Shown piece after piece: positions 49,582-59,249 of a DNA stretch of 64,000 nucleotides. The position numbers and the translations under genes were made by a program. Source of the DNA: Lachnospiraceae bacterium UBA4364 (GTDB lineage Bacteria > Bacillota > Clostridia > Lachnospirales > Lachnospiraceae); contig DGSK01000003.1 of the NCBI GenBank assembly GCA_002393955.1, forward strand, positions 1 through 64,000. The letters run 5' to 3'. Numbering within the stretch: position 1 is the first letter of the stretch; every line of letters starts with the position of its first letter. The notes under the pieces were generated by a model. It had not been told where the DNA came from. It did not search any database and saw only the letters and a list, made by a program, of their open reading frames with translations.

Positions 49582-52500
49582 ATGGCAAACATATTTGAAA
49601 AGTTTAGTTTTCAGATAAACAAGCGCAGTATAGCGATGATCGTCTTAGGGGTGATAATCAATATCATGGGGCGCAGCATAGCCTTGTATTATCATCTTCC
49701 ATTATTCCTTGATTCCATAGGGACATTTCTTGTAGCCATAGTTTTAGGCCCTATAGGCGGGGCAATATCCGGAACAATTATGAATTTTATCGTAGCGGCA
49801 TGGCCATCATGGGAATGGTCCTACTGTCTGGTAAGTATTGTCGGCGCGATCGTGGTGGGGGTTATCCTGTATAAACGTGAACGGATGGATTCTTTTACCA
49901 TAGTAGGCTGCAGCGTGCTTACAGGTATTGTGATGACTGTTGTATCTACGCCTCTTAATCTGCTCATTAGGGATGGTATGACAGGAAATGACTGGGGCAA
50001 TGCCATGGTAGAGCTTCTTGAACAGTATATCAGTCTTAAGAGTCTGTGCTGTATAGCGGGTGAACTGATAGTGAATATTCCGGACAAGATGATCATACTT
50101 ATATTTTTATCCTTTTGTATCGTTATGTTCAGGAAGGCCGGCATAACCATGATTCCGGAGGAAGCATCCAATAAGCTTCCGTTGGTGCTTCTTGCAATTG
50201 CTGTCCCTTTAGCGGCCTTAAGCTTTTCAAAGCCGGTAATGGCTTCTGTTGAGGATTTTGTGTCGGATTATGCGACCACTGTTTACGGAGTATACGAGGG
50301 CTTAAGCTCTGCGGAAATCAATACGGTGACTCAGACCGGTGACGGATACATCTGGGCCGGGGCATATTCGGGATTATACCGGTACAACGGTACTGATTTT
50401 GAGCAGATCGACCTTGATCCCAGGATCAGCAATGCCATAGTGCTCCGCACCGATAAAAAGGGACGTCTGTGGATAGGAACCAACGACAGCGGTGTGGCCT
50501 GCTACGACACCTACCGGGATACTATCAGATTTTTTACTTCTGAGGATGGACTTCCATCCGATTCCATAAGGGAAATATGCGAAGACGAGCAGGGTAATAT
50601 CTATGTGGCAACTGCATCATATATCTGCAGGATAGATGCACTTTCCGGGAGTCAGACTGCCGGAGACTCGGATGCAGAGTCAGAGATCATAGAAAACAAT
50701 GACGATGTGGATATAACGGTTTACGATTCCCTGACGGATATCACATCGGTATATTCAATGGTATGCGTAGAGGACGGCGGCCTCTGCGGCGTCACTGCCG
50801 CAGGAAAACTTTTCCTTATGAGAGACGGAAAAATAGTATATTCCCTTGATAGTGATATAGAGGGACAGCCCTATACCTGTGTGGCCTGCAGGGGGGATGG
50901 GCATTATCTGGCAGGAACTGCCGGCAATACCCTGGAGTTCATTCATCTGGAAGATGACGGGTTTGTAAAGACAAAGACAATTAATACGGATATGTCGGGC
51001 TTTAACCGTATGTACTATTCAGACCGTTACGGCGGATATTTTGTGACTGCTGTTTCCGGTTTATGCTTTGTGAGTGCAGGCGGTGTGGTTCAGGATCTTT
51101 CGATGGAAGGATTCAATACCTCGGTGGAAGACCTGCTGACGGACCGGCAGGGGAATATATGGTTTTCTTCCAGCAAGCAGGGCATTTTAAAGCTGTCAAA
51201 AAATCCTTTTTCCGACCTGTACAAACGTATAGGCCAGCCGGCCCAGGTGGTAAATGCCATAATCATGGACGGGGATTATGCTTATATAGGAACCGACAAT
51301 GGTGCGGTAAAGGCAGATCTTAAGAACAACATAAGGCTGAGCGACAGCCGTCTCGAAGCACTGGGTGAGGTACGTATCCGTGATATCATGAAGGATTCAA
51401 AGGGAAACCTCTGGTTCTGCACATATGGTGAAGACGGACTGGTGCGTATCGATCCCAATGGGAAAATAAAATCGTTTACGGAAGAAACGGACAGCTCGGT
51501 ACTGGGATCAAGATTCCGCCTTGCAAAAGAGCTGAGTGACGGCAGGATATTTGCGGTATCCACATCCGGTATAAATTATATTGACGGTGACAGAGTGGTG
51601 CTGACCATAGGTGCCGACGATGGCATGGCGGTGCCCAAGGCACTTTCCGTTCTGGAAGATGAGGACGGCACTCTCTGGGTGGGAACCGACGGTGACGGAG
51701 TATATACCATAGTCGATGATAAGGTGAAGGATCACTGGGGGAGGGATGAAGGTCTTTTGTCCGGCGTCATAATGAAGATTGTTGATTGCAGGGACGGAAG
51801 GCTTTATGTGACCAGCAACGGTCTTTATTATCATTCGGACAAGGGCATAATCAAGCTGGATAATTTTCCTTATAAAAATGTATATGATGCGTATATAACG
51901 GAAGATGGTACGGCGTACATTACTTCGAGCGCAGGTCTCTATGTCACCAGGGAGGATGATCTGCTTAAAAATGATGAGGATTACACTTTTGCACTTTTAA
52001 ACAGCAAAAGAGGTCTTACTACCACCTTTACGGCTAATTCCTACAACTGTGTGGATGGTGAGAGGATGCTCTTCTGCTGTACGGACGGTGTGCAGATACT
52101 TAATACCGATGCATACAGGAATTTTGACCAGCATTACCAGATCGTCATAAAGGACATATCAAAAGAAGGTGTTCCCATAAAGATCGAGAATGGTGTATAT
52201 AATATACCGCCCGGAGCCGGCAGCGTGATGATCACTCCGGGAATACTTAACTATACCGTTTCTGATCCTTTGATAAAAGTGACTCTTGTGGGGGTGGATA
52301 CCGAGGGCAGGATAATGCGGCAGTCTGCAATGGAAAGCATCTATTATCCGTCATTAGCTCCGGGAGACTACAAGCTTTCTGTACAGGTGATGGATGAATC
52401 CGGGCTGATGCCGGAAAAGGAAATGGATTTTCTTATACACAAGGATGCCAGGCTTTACGAACAGCCCTATTACAAGACCTATATAGTGGTCGTAATAACG

Positions 52501-54495
52501 ATCATGATCGGCTTTATAGTCTGGCTTATATCCAAGATGGGAAATATGGCTGTCATCAACCGTCAGTATGACCAGATACGTGCGGCAAAGGAAGAGGCTG
52601 AATATGCCAACCGGGCAAAGTCCAAATTCCTGGCTCAGATGTCCCACGAGATCAGGACTCCCATAAATGCCGTGATGGGAATGGATGAGATGATACTCAG
52701 GGAGAGCCGGGATCCCGACATCAGGGGATATGCCAGAGACATATATGATGCCGGCAATGTGCTACTTTCGCTTATTAATGATATCCTGGATACTACCAAG
52801 ATAGAGTCAGGCAAGATGGAGATCGTGCCTGTTGAGTATGGAACGAAGAAGATGATCCAGGATCTGGTGAATCTGACATCACAGCGTGCGCAGGCCAAGG
52901 ATATAAAGCTTGAACTGGAGATAGATCCCGATCTGCCAAAGGTCATGTACGGTGATGATGTACGCATCAGGCAGGTAATAACCAATATCCTTACGAATGC
53001 CGTGAAGTATACAATGACAGGTACCGTATGGTTCAGGATAAAAGGTGCAAGGGGCGGTGAAAAGATACGCCTGCATGTGGAAGTGGAAGATACAGGCATC
53101 GGTATAAAGGAAGAAGACCTGCCGAAACTTTTTGAGGAGTACCGCAGGATCGAGGAGGGCAGGAACCGAAGTATAGAGGGCACGGGGCTTGGTATGAGCA
53201 TAACCGTGAAGCTTCTTAAGCTTATGGACAGCAGACTTGAGGTAAGCAGCATATACGGAAAAGGTTCAAAATTTTATTTTGACCTGGATCAGAAAGTAAT
53301 AGACAGCACGCCCATAGGCTATATAGGGACTAAAAACCGCAAGGAAGAAGTATATACGGAGAGCTGCGAGCCTTTTACTGCGGAAGAAGCCAAAGTGCTA
53401 GTGGTTGATGACAATTCCATGAACCGCAAGGTATTCAGGAATCTTTTGAAACCTACGAAAGTAAGGGTAAGCGAGGCTGCCAGCGGTCCGGAGTCCCTTG
53501 TAATGGTAGAAAACGAGCATTACGATGTGATATTTATGGACCACATGATGCCGGAAATGGACGGTGTGGAAGCTATGCAGCGCATGAGGAAAATGGAGTG
53601 CTGCAAGGGGATTCCCATCTATGTCCTTACTGCAAATGTTATGTCAGGTGCAAAAGAGTCATATATATCAATGGGATTTGACGGCTTTGTCTCAAAGCCT
53701 ATAATTGCAGGCAATCTGGAAGATACGCTTCGTGAGGCTCTTCCTGCGGAATATGTCCATCCCCTGTCGGAGGAGGAAAAGGAGCTCCTTAAGTCTGACA
53801 GCCGTACTGCATCCAATCCGGTGCCGGATGACCTGCCTGAGGTAGAGGGACTGGACTGGAATTACGCTTGGCTCCATCTTCCGGAGAGGGATATGCTGCG
53901 GGGAAGTGTTGAGTCTTTTTACGAAGTGATCACTGCCCAGGCAGACAGGCTGCAGGCGCTCTATGTGGACCTTGTAACCTATGCCGGAAACAGGAATGCT
54001 TCCACGCTTAAGGGAGATGCTGAGTCCGGAAGCAGCGATGCGGATGATCCCATAGCAGCGTACAGGATACAGGTTCACAGCATGAAGAGCTCGGCTGCAA
54101 CCATTGGTATAGTGCCGCTTGCCGGTATGGCCAATGTCCTTGAGTCGGCTGCCAGAAATAATGATACCGAGACAGTCAGGGCTCTGCACGGTCCGTTCAT
54201 AAAGGAATGGAAATCCTATGAGGAAAAAATGCGCGGCGCCTTCGGACTGGGACTGAGATCAAAAGCCGGAACCATAAAGGGAGACGTGGAACTGCTGAAG
54301 GCAATGCTTGATCTGCTGGAGCCGAAGATCACAGAGCTGGATGTAGACGGTGCGGATGAAATAATGGAAAAGATGAAGAAATACAGTTTTGCTCCGGAAG
54401 TGGATGAACTGATACCGAAGCTGGGAGCAGCGGTTATGGATCTTAATGAGGAACTTGCGGTCACGATCATAAATGAAATGCGCGGGCTGGTATAA
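49582..54495 (+). CDS. Hybrid sensor histidine kinase with propeller, receiver and Hpt domains
   Basis: 1637 residues. An N-terminal membrane domain of about five helices (residues 18-195) resembles an ECF-transporter substrate unit, as does that of the HD-GYP protein at 55307. Next come a beta-propeller of Reg_prop repeats (about 235-800), a Y_Y_Y domain (about 880-945), a membrane helix (YIVVVITIMIGFIVW), a HisKA box FLAQMSHEIRTPINAVMG with His near 1022, an ATPase domain, a receiver with the phosphate-accepting Asp in IFMDHMMPEMDG near 1319, and an Hpt domain with HSMKSSAATIG near 1498. It is a complete phosphorelay in one chain and heads a three-gene operon. Confidence 0.92.
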   Translation: MANIFEKFSFQINKRSIAMIVLGVIINIMGRSIALYYHLPLFLDSIGTFLVAIVLGPIGGAISGTIMNFIVAAWPSWEWSYCLVSIVGAIVVGVILYKRERMDSFTIVGCSVLTGIVMTVVSTPLNLLIRDGMTGNDWGNAMVELLEQYISLKSLCCIAGELIVNIPDKMIILIFLSFCIVMFRKAGITMIPEEASNKLPLVLLAIAVPLAALSFSKPVMASVEDFVSDYATTVYGVYEGLSSAEINTVTQTGDGYIWAGAYSGLYRYNGTDFEQIDLDPRISNAIVLRTDKKGRLWIGTNDSGVACYDTYRDTIRFFTSEDGLPSDSIREICEDEQGNIYVATASYICRIDALSGSQTAGDSDAESEIIENNDDVDITVYDSLTDITSVYSMVCVEDGGLCGVTAAGKLFLMRDGKIVYSLDSDIEGQPYTCVACRGDGHYLAGTAGNTLEFIHLEDDGFVKTKTINTDMSGFNRMYYSDRYGGYFVTAVSGLCFVSAGGVVQDLSMEGFNTSVEDLLTDRQGNIWFSSSKQGILKLSKNPFSDLYKRIGQPAQVVNAIIMDGDYAYIGTDNGAVKADLKNNIRLSDSRLEALGEVRIRDIMKDSKGNLWFCTYGEDGLVRIDPNGKIKSFTEETDSSVLGSRFRLAKELSDGRIFAVSTSGINYIDGDRVVLTIGADDGMAVPKALSVLEDEDGTLWVGTDGDGVYTIVDDKVKDHWGRDEGLLSGVIMKIVDCRDGRLYVTSNGLYYHSDKGIIKLDNFPYKNVYDAYITEDGTAYITSSAGLYVTREDDLLKNDEDYTFALLNSKRGLTTTFTANSYNCVDGERMLFCCTDGVQILNTDAYRNFDQHYQIVIKDISKEGVPIKIENGVYNIPPGAGSVMITPGILNYTVSDPLIKVTLVGVDTEGRIMRQSAMESIYYPSLAPGDYKLSVQVMDESGLMPEKEMDFLIHKDARLYEQPYYKTYIVVVITIMIGFIVWLISKMGNMAVINRQYDQIRAAKEEAEYANRAKSKFLAQMSHEIRTPINAVMGMDEMILRESRDPDIRGYARDIYDAGNVLLSLINDILDTTKIESGKMEIVPVEYGTKKMIQDLVNLTSQRAQAKDIKLELEIDPDLPKVMYGDDVRIRQVITNILTNAVKYTMTGTVWFRIKGARGGEKIRLHVEVEDTGIGIKEEDLPKLFEEYRRIEEGRNRSIEGTGLGMSITVKLLKLMDSRLEVSSIYGKGSKFYFDLDQKVIDSTPIGYIGTKNRKEEVYTESCEPFTAEEAKVLVVDDNSMNRKVFRNLLKPTKVRVSEAASGPESLVMVENEHYDVIFMDHMMPEMDGVEAMQRMRKMECCKGIPIYVLTANVMSGAKESYISMGFDGFVSKPIIAGNLEDTLREALPAEYVHPLSEEEKELLKSDSRTASNPVPDDLPEVEGLDWNYAWLHLPERDMLRGSVESFYEVITAQADRLQALYVDLVTYAGNRNASTLKGDAESGSSDADDPIAAYRIQVHSMKSSAATIGIVPLAGMANVLESAARNNDTETVRALHGPFIKEWKSYEEKMRGAFGLGLRSKAGTIKGDVELLKAMLDLLEPKITELDVDGADEIMEKMKKYSFAPEVDELIPKLGAAVMDLNEELAVTIINEMRGLV

Positions 54496-54498
54496 CAT

Positions 54499-55269
54499 AT
54501 GAAGAAACTTTTTATCATCGGAAAAATGAATGACGTCATGAAGAACCTTGCGGAGTATATGCAGCAGCACTTCCGGGTTCAGCTATGCATGGAAAATACA
54601 CAGCACGCGGCCGCATTAATGAAAGTCGTGGAGCCTGACCTTGTGATCATACTGCTTGTGGGTGTATACGAGATAGATATGAATATTTTTAATGCACTGT
54701 CAAAGGATTGCAAGGGACTGCCGGTGATCACTATAGGAACCCAGAGGGAATACGACAGTTTCTCTGCTCATCTTAAAGGTGTGAACTGTGAAAACATCAT
54801 AAGGCCTGTAAATAACAGCGATATACTGGAGGCTGTATGCAGGAGGCTCGGCATGAGCAAAGAGGAAGCCGGTCTGATGGCAGTTGAGGAAAAAGACCGG
54901 CGCAGGCATGTGCTGCTCGTAGATGATGATCCGGTATCACTTCGCAGCATCAAGTCCATGCTTGAAGACAGATACCGTATCAGTCTGGCCAATTCCGGAA
55001 CAAAGGCGATGATAGCAATAGGAAAGGACAGACCGGACCTGATACTGTTAGATTATGAGATGCCTGTGTGCGACGGACGGCAGACTCTCACTATGATAAG
55101 GGAAGACGAAGATCTGAAAGACATTCCCGTTATTTTTCTTACGGGTGTCAATGACAGAAAGAATATTGAGGCGGTGCTTACGCTGAAGCCGGCAGGCTAT
55201 ATACTGAAGCCGCCGGTGCCGGAGAGGCTTAAGGCTTCTATTGATAAGGCTCTTTCGGAAAACAGTTGA
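54499..55269 (+). CDS. Double receiver-domain protein, first receiver degenerate
   Basis: 256 residues; the ATG follows the kinase stop by three bases. Residues 1-125 have a receiver fold (KKLFIIGKMNDVMKNLAEYM), but the strand VIILLVGVYEID lacks the usual phosphorylatable Asp. Residues about 133-253 are a complete receiver: VLLVDDDPVSLRS, LILLDYEMPVCDG with Asp, FLTG and a Lys in GYILKPPVP. There is no output domain, so it probably relays phosphate between the kinase and the HD-GYP protein or modulates the latter. Confidence 0.85.
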   Translation: MKKLFIIGKMNDVMKNLAEYMQQHFRVQLCMENTQHAAALMKVVEPDLVIILLVGVYEIDMNIFNALSKDCKGLPVITIGTQREYDSFSAHLKGVNCENIIRPVNNSDILEAVCRRLGMSKEEAGLMAVEEKDRRRHVLLVDDDPVSLRSIKSMLEDRYRISLANSGTKAMIAIGKDRPDLILLDYEMPVCDGRQTLTMIREDEDLKDIPVIFLTGVNDRKNIEAVLTLKPAGYILKPPVPERLKASIDKALSENS

Positions 55270-55306
55270 TACCATTTATGTATGATATCGGGAGGCATAA
55301 ACGTAT

Positions 55307-57457
55307 ATGGGAAAAAATACGGATAACAGCAAAGACAATAATAAAGAAAAAAATAAAGTGAAACGTCCTGATTATATGAAGAACATGCACAGATGGCAGC
55401 TGGTTCTGCCGCTGGTTCTGTGTGTGCTCGGCATAATGCTCAATCTTGGCGGAAAGATGACGGCCGCATATATGGGACTTCCTTTCTATCTGGAGTGTGC
55501 AGGAACCATACTGGCATCTGCCCTGGGCGGATATATCCCCGGCATACTGGCAGCTCTTGTTACCAACCAGATAATCTTTATCACAGATCCGGATTATATA
55601 TATCTGGCGCCCATATCCATAATCATAGCTATCATTACTGCTATGGCTTATTCAAAAGGATACCTGTTGAAATTCAGGTATCTGGTTCTGTACATCTTTC
55701 TTATATCCGCTGTTTCACTGGGAATAGGTGCTATTGCCGAATGGGTACCGGATGGTTCCGGGGATAACTTTTTCTCCTGGTTTACCGGAAAAGCGCTGAT
55801 GGAATTTGCGGATAAGATAATATCAGTCTGCTTTGTCCGTCTGATCCTGTTTCTGATACCCAAAAACCTTTGGTCCAGATTTGAGATGACTCTGTGGATG
55901 CAGGATCCCGACGCAGTCAAAAAGGAGGACAGTGATGATAAGTCCGGAGTATTCGGACACAATCTGTCTGTTAAGGCTAAGCTGGTTACCTGCCTGATAG
56001 TGATATCCATTACGATAGCTACATGCGGCGTCAGCATCTGCCTGATGCTTTTCAGGGATTATTCGGTGCAGCAGCATACATATCTGGCTGAAGGCGTTGC
56101 TGCGCTGGCATCAACTGTTATAGACGGAGACCGGATAGATGACTACCTGAATAACGGTGAAGATACGGATGGGTATAAAGAAACGCAGAAGCTCCTTGAG
56201 AATATCCAGAAGAATACGGCGGACGTTGAATATGTATATGTATATAAGATACAGACTGACGGATGCCACGTGGTATTTGATACGGATCCCGATCTCCGGA
56301 CGCGCGGCAAAGTGGGAGCTGTCATTCCCTTTGACGAATCGTTTATGCCGGTGGTTCCGGATCTTCTGAGCGGGAAGCGTATAGATCCGCTGATAACCGA
56401 TGACACATACGGCTGGCTTCTGACCGCTTATGAACCGGTATATGATTTAAGCGGAGAGTGCGTATGCTACGCGGCAGCAGACATTACCATGAAAGGGCTG
56501 GCGGGGTATGAGAAGGATTTCTTTTATCGGCAGATATGTATTTTCATCGGATTCTTTGCACTGATCGTCGCTGTTACACTATGGATAGCACATTACTTTC
56601 TGCTGCTTCCTCTTAATACCATGGCGCGTGTGGCATCGGGATTTGGCTATGATGACGAATTCGCAAGGCGTGAGAATATACAGAAGATCACACAGCTTGA
56701 TATAGGTACCGGAGATGAAGTTGAAAATCTGTACCGTGCCCTTATCAAGACCACAGAAGAAAGCACCAGGTTCTTTGAAGAGAACAAGCAGAATAATGAA
56801 AAGATATCAGCTCTGCAGAATGGCCTTGTGCTTGTGCTTGCCGACATGGTTGAAAACAGGGACGGCTCAACCGGTGATCATGTAAGAAAGACGGCAGCCT
56901 ATGTGAATATTACTGCAAAGAAGATGAAGGAACTCGGATACTACAAAGATAAGCTGACGGACCAGTTTATTGATGATATCACGCGTTCGGCTCCACTGCA
57001 TGATATAGGCAAGATCGCTATTCCGGATGCAGTACTAAATGCACCCAGGAAGCTGACGGATAAAGAATTCGAGATCATGAAGACGCACGCTGCAAGAGGC
57101 CGCAAGGTTATCGAGCAGGTTATAGCATCGATCCCGGATGCAGACTATCTGGAGGAAGCCAAGAACGTTGCCGGTTATCACCATGAGAAATGGAATGGCA
57201 AAGGCTACCCGGAAGGACTGGCAGGTGAGGACATCCCTCTTGCAGCCAGGATAATGGCTGTTGCTGATGTGTTTGACGCACTTGTGTCAAAGAGATGTTA
57301 TAAGGAATCATTTGATTACAGCAAGGCCTTTAACATAATAAGAGAAGATGCAGGCAGCCATTTTGATCCGCTGGTCGTGGATGCGTTCCTTAAGGCTGAA
57401 GAGGACGTGCTGGAGATAGCGGAGCGTTTCAAGGAAAATGATGGAAAGATAGTGTAG
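55307..57457 (+). CDS. HD-GYP cyclic-di-GMP phosphodiesterase with membrane and Cache sensor parts
   Basis: 716 residues, start after ATCGGGAGGCATAAACGT. Order: a multi-helix membrane region (residues about 30-190, ECF-S-like, as in the kinase at 49582), a further membrane helix near 230, an extracellular Cache-like domain (about 250-400), a helix and HAMP-like linker, then HD-GYP. The catalytic parts are RSAPLHDIGKIAIPD near residue 560, HHEKWNGKGYPEGL near 624 and a following AVADVFDAL. HD-GYP enzymes degrade cyclic di-GMP and commonly regulate motility. All catalytic motifs are intact. Confidence 0.92.
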   Translation: MGKNTDNSKDNNKEKNKVKRPDYMKNMHRWQLVLPLVLCVLGIMLNLGGKMTAAYMGLPFYLECAGTILASALGGYIPGILAALVTNQIIFITDPDYIYLAPISIIIAIITAMAYSKGYLLKFRYLVLYIFLISAVSLGIGAIAEWVPDGSGDNFFSWFTGKALMEFADKIISVCFVRLILFLIPKNLWSRFEMTLWMQDPDAVKKEDSDDKSGVFGHNLSVKAKLVTCLIVISITIATCGVSICLMLFRDYSVQQHTYLAEGVAALASTVIDGDRIDDYLNNGEDTDGYKETQKLLENIQKNTADVEYVYVYKIQTDGCHVVFDTDPDLRTRGKVGAVIPFDESFMPVVPDLLSGKRIDPLITDDTYGWLLTAYEPVYDLSGECVCYAAADITMKGLAGYEKDFFYRQICIFIGFFALIVAVTLWIAHYFLLLPLNTMARVASGFGYDDEFARRENIQKITQLDIGTGDEVENLYRALIKTTEESTRFFEENKQNNEKISALQNGLVLVLADMVENRDGSTGDHVRKTAAYVNITAKKMKELGYYKDKLTDQFIDDITRSAPLHDIGKIAIPDAVLNAPRKLTDKEFEIMKTHAARGRKVIEQVIASIPDADYLEEAKNVAGYHHEKWNGKGYPEGLAGEDIPLAARIMAVADVFDALVSKRCYKESFDYSKAFNIIREDAGSHFDPLVVDAFLKAEEDVLEIAERFKENDGKIV

Positions 57458-57464
57458 TGTACAG

Positions 57465-57498
57465 GCGGCTTACCCGAACAGGTAAGCTGCTTTTTTTT
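57465..57498 (+). terminator. Terminator of the signalling operon
   Basis: GCGGCTTACC pairs with GGTAAGCTGC over CGAACA and is followed by eight T. One of the strongest terminators in the window. Confidence 0.93.
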
Positions 57499-57552
57499 AA
57501 GTTGTAGTTTATTTGCAATTATGAACAATGTGTGATTTTTATGTAAATCATA

Positions 57553-57580
57553 TTGAAAACAAATATCAGGTGTTTATAAT
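57553..57580 (+). promoter_or_regulatory. Promoter of the MacAB-like operon
   Basis: TTGAAA at 57553 and TATAAT at 57575 are 16 bases apart, a good housekeeping promoter. About 90 bases of leader follow, with short repeats (CCTGGGCTTACGCAGGTACAG and CTGCAAATGAGAGCTTGCAG) able to form two hairpins before the start codon. Confidence 0.65.
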
Positions 57581-57691
57581 AGGAAAATGTGATATTTCGG
57601 CTTAAGTGCCTGGGCTTACGCAGGTACAGCCTGCAAATGAGAGCTTGCAGATGAGACGGAAATAAAGATGTATTTATGAGAGAGGGAGAGT

Positions 57692-59203
57692 ATGAAAAAG
57701 AAAAAGAAATTTAAGATCAGATGGATCGTGATCCCGGTGATACTTATAGTGATCATTGTGCTGGTAGTGGCGGGGCTTGCAGGTGCCTCCCAGGGTATGA
57801 TGGCTACGGAGACTGTCACCAACAGGGATATTGTGACATATCACAGTTTTACCGGTGTGGTAAAGCCTGTTGATGAAGAAGAGCTGATGCCTGCTGCTGC
57901 GGATATGAAGATCTTAAGCATTGAAGTGGAAGAAGGCGATATGGTAAAGGCGGGCGACGTTATCATGTACCTGGACCGTAAGTCCATAGAGGATCAGATA
58001 GCGGAGCTTGAGACTTCCATGTCGGTGAATGCAGCCAACTCGGCTCTTACCGTACAGCAGGCAAGGACGAATTATACAAATTACAAAAAGGATCTTGAGG
58101 AAGGGCTTAACTCACAGATAATTGCTGCAGAACAGACTATGAAAAGTGCGGAGACAGCGATGAACAGTGCCGTGCGTAAATATGAAGATACTGTCAGCAT
58201 GAATTCTGCGGGGATAAACCAGGCGCTTCTCAGTGCAAAATCAAATGTGGACAGTGCCTACATAAATGTCCGTAATGCCCAGGAAGCTCTTTATCTGGCA
58301 GATTACAACAAGCGCCATAGCAATACTAAGCTTACACAGACCGAATATGAAAATGCGGAGCGTAGTCTTGAAAAGGCGTGGATAAACTATAATGACGCTG
58401 TTGCAGCTTCAAAGGCAGCTTCCATCACCGAGGAAACCAATCTGGAAAACCTTTACGATCAGATGGTATCTGCCCAGAGTTCGTACCTGTCAGCTGTGGA
58501 TTCATATAATGCGACGGTAAGGGCCACGGAAGAACAGCTTGAAAACTACAGACTTCAGTACCAGGTGGCGCTTGCAGGATCCGATACTTCAGTAAATGAT
58601 CTCAAGCTTGCAAAGCTTTATGAAAAGCTTGATGACTGCACCATAAGGGCTTCCATAGACGGAGAAGTGACAAGCATACCCGTAGAGGAAGGCTCATTAA
58701 CAGTAGCCAGCAAGTCGGTTGCTACAGTTACCAATTTTTCAAAATTAAAGATAGACATCAAGATCAACGAGTATGACATCAAGGGTGCATCTGTAGGCGA
58801 AGATGTCACTGTTATATTAAATGCCGTAGGAACAGAGTATGACGGAAAGATCACAAAGATCAGCCGTAATGCGAAATCTGAAAATGGTGTTTCATATTTT
58901 GAATCCGAAGTAGAGTTTGCCGGAGATGAGGATGTGCGGAGCGGAATGAGTGTGGAAGTACATCTTATCACTAATGAGCTTCATGATGTACCCACGCTTC
59001 CTACTGATCTGATACAGCTTCGTGATGACGGTACAGCATATGTTACGGTATATACAGAGGACCATAAGACTACCGAGGAGCGTGACATTGAGTGTGGCGC
59101 AACAGACGGAACATACACGGAGATCACATCCGGACTTAAGACAGGGGATGAGATCGTGTATATGCCGATACTGACAGGTGGTGATATGGAAGTGATGTAT
59201 TAA
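57692..59203 (+). CDS. Periplasmic-adaptor-type efflux subunit (MacA/HlyD family)
   Basis: 503 residues, start ATG after GAGAGAGGGAGAGT. A short cytoplasmic basic head, one membrane helix (residues about 12-32), then a barrel-sandwich half (ILSIEVEEGDMVKAGDVIMY), a long coiled-coil hairpin (about 95-300) and the returning half (ASIDGEVTSIPVEEGS). A membrane-proximal beta domain closes the protein. In Firmicutes such adaptors pair with MacB-like ABC transporters to export peptides or drugs across the single membrane. Operon with the permease and ATPase that follow. Confidence 0.88.
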   Translation: MKKKKKFKIRWIVIPVILIVIIVLVVAGLAGASQGMMATETVTNRDIVTYHSFTGVVKPVDEEELMPAAADMKILSIEVEEGDMVKAGDVIMYLDRKSIEDQIAELETSMSVNAANSALTVQQARTNYTNYKKDLEEGLNSQIIAAEQTMKSAETAMNSAVRKYEDTVSMNSAGINQALLSAKSNVDSAYINVRNAQEALYLADYNKRHSNTKLTQTEYENAERSLEKAWINYNDAVAASKAASITEETNLENLYDQMVSAQSSYLSAVDSYNATVRATEEQLENYRLQYQVALAGSDTSVNDLKLAKLYEKLDDCTIRASIDGEVTSIPVEEGSLTVASKSVATVTNFSKLKIDIKINEYDIKGASVGEDVTVILNAVGTEYDGKITKISRNAKSENGVSYFESEVEFAGDEDVRSGMSVEVHLITNELHDVPTLPTDLIQLRDDGTAYVTVYTEDHKTTEERDIECGATDGTYTEITSGLKTGDEIVYMPILTGGDMEVMY

Positions 59204-59249
59204 AGAAGCAGCGGGATCCCGCTGTGTGCGTGAGGGTGCAGGGATAGAT

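Noticed and set aside
57590..57660. Cyclic-di-GMP riboswitch before the efflux operon, suggested by the nearby HD-GYP gene and hairpins.
   Set aside because: The GGCAAACC and GACGCAAAGC core motifs of the GEMM class are not present; the sequence only offers two simple hairpins.
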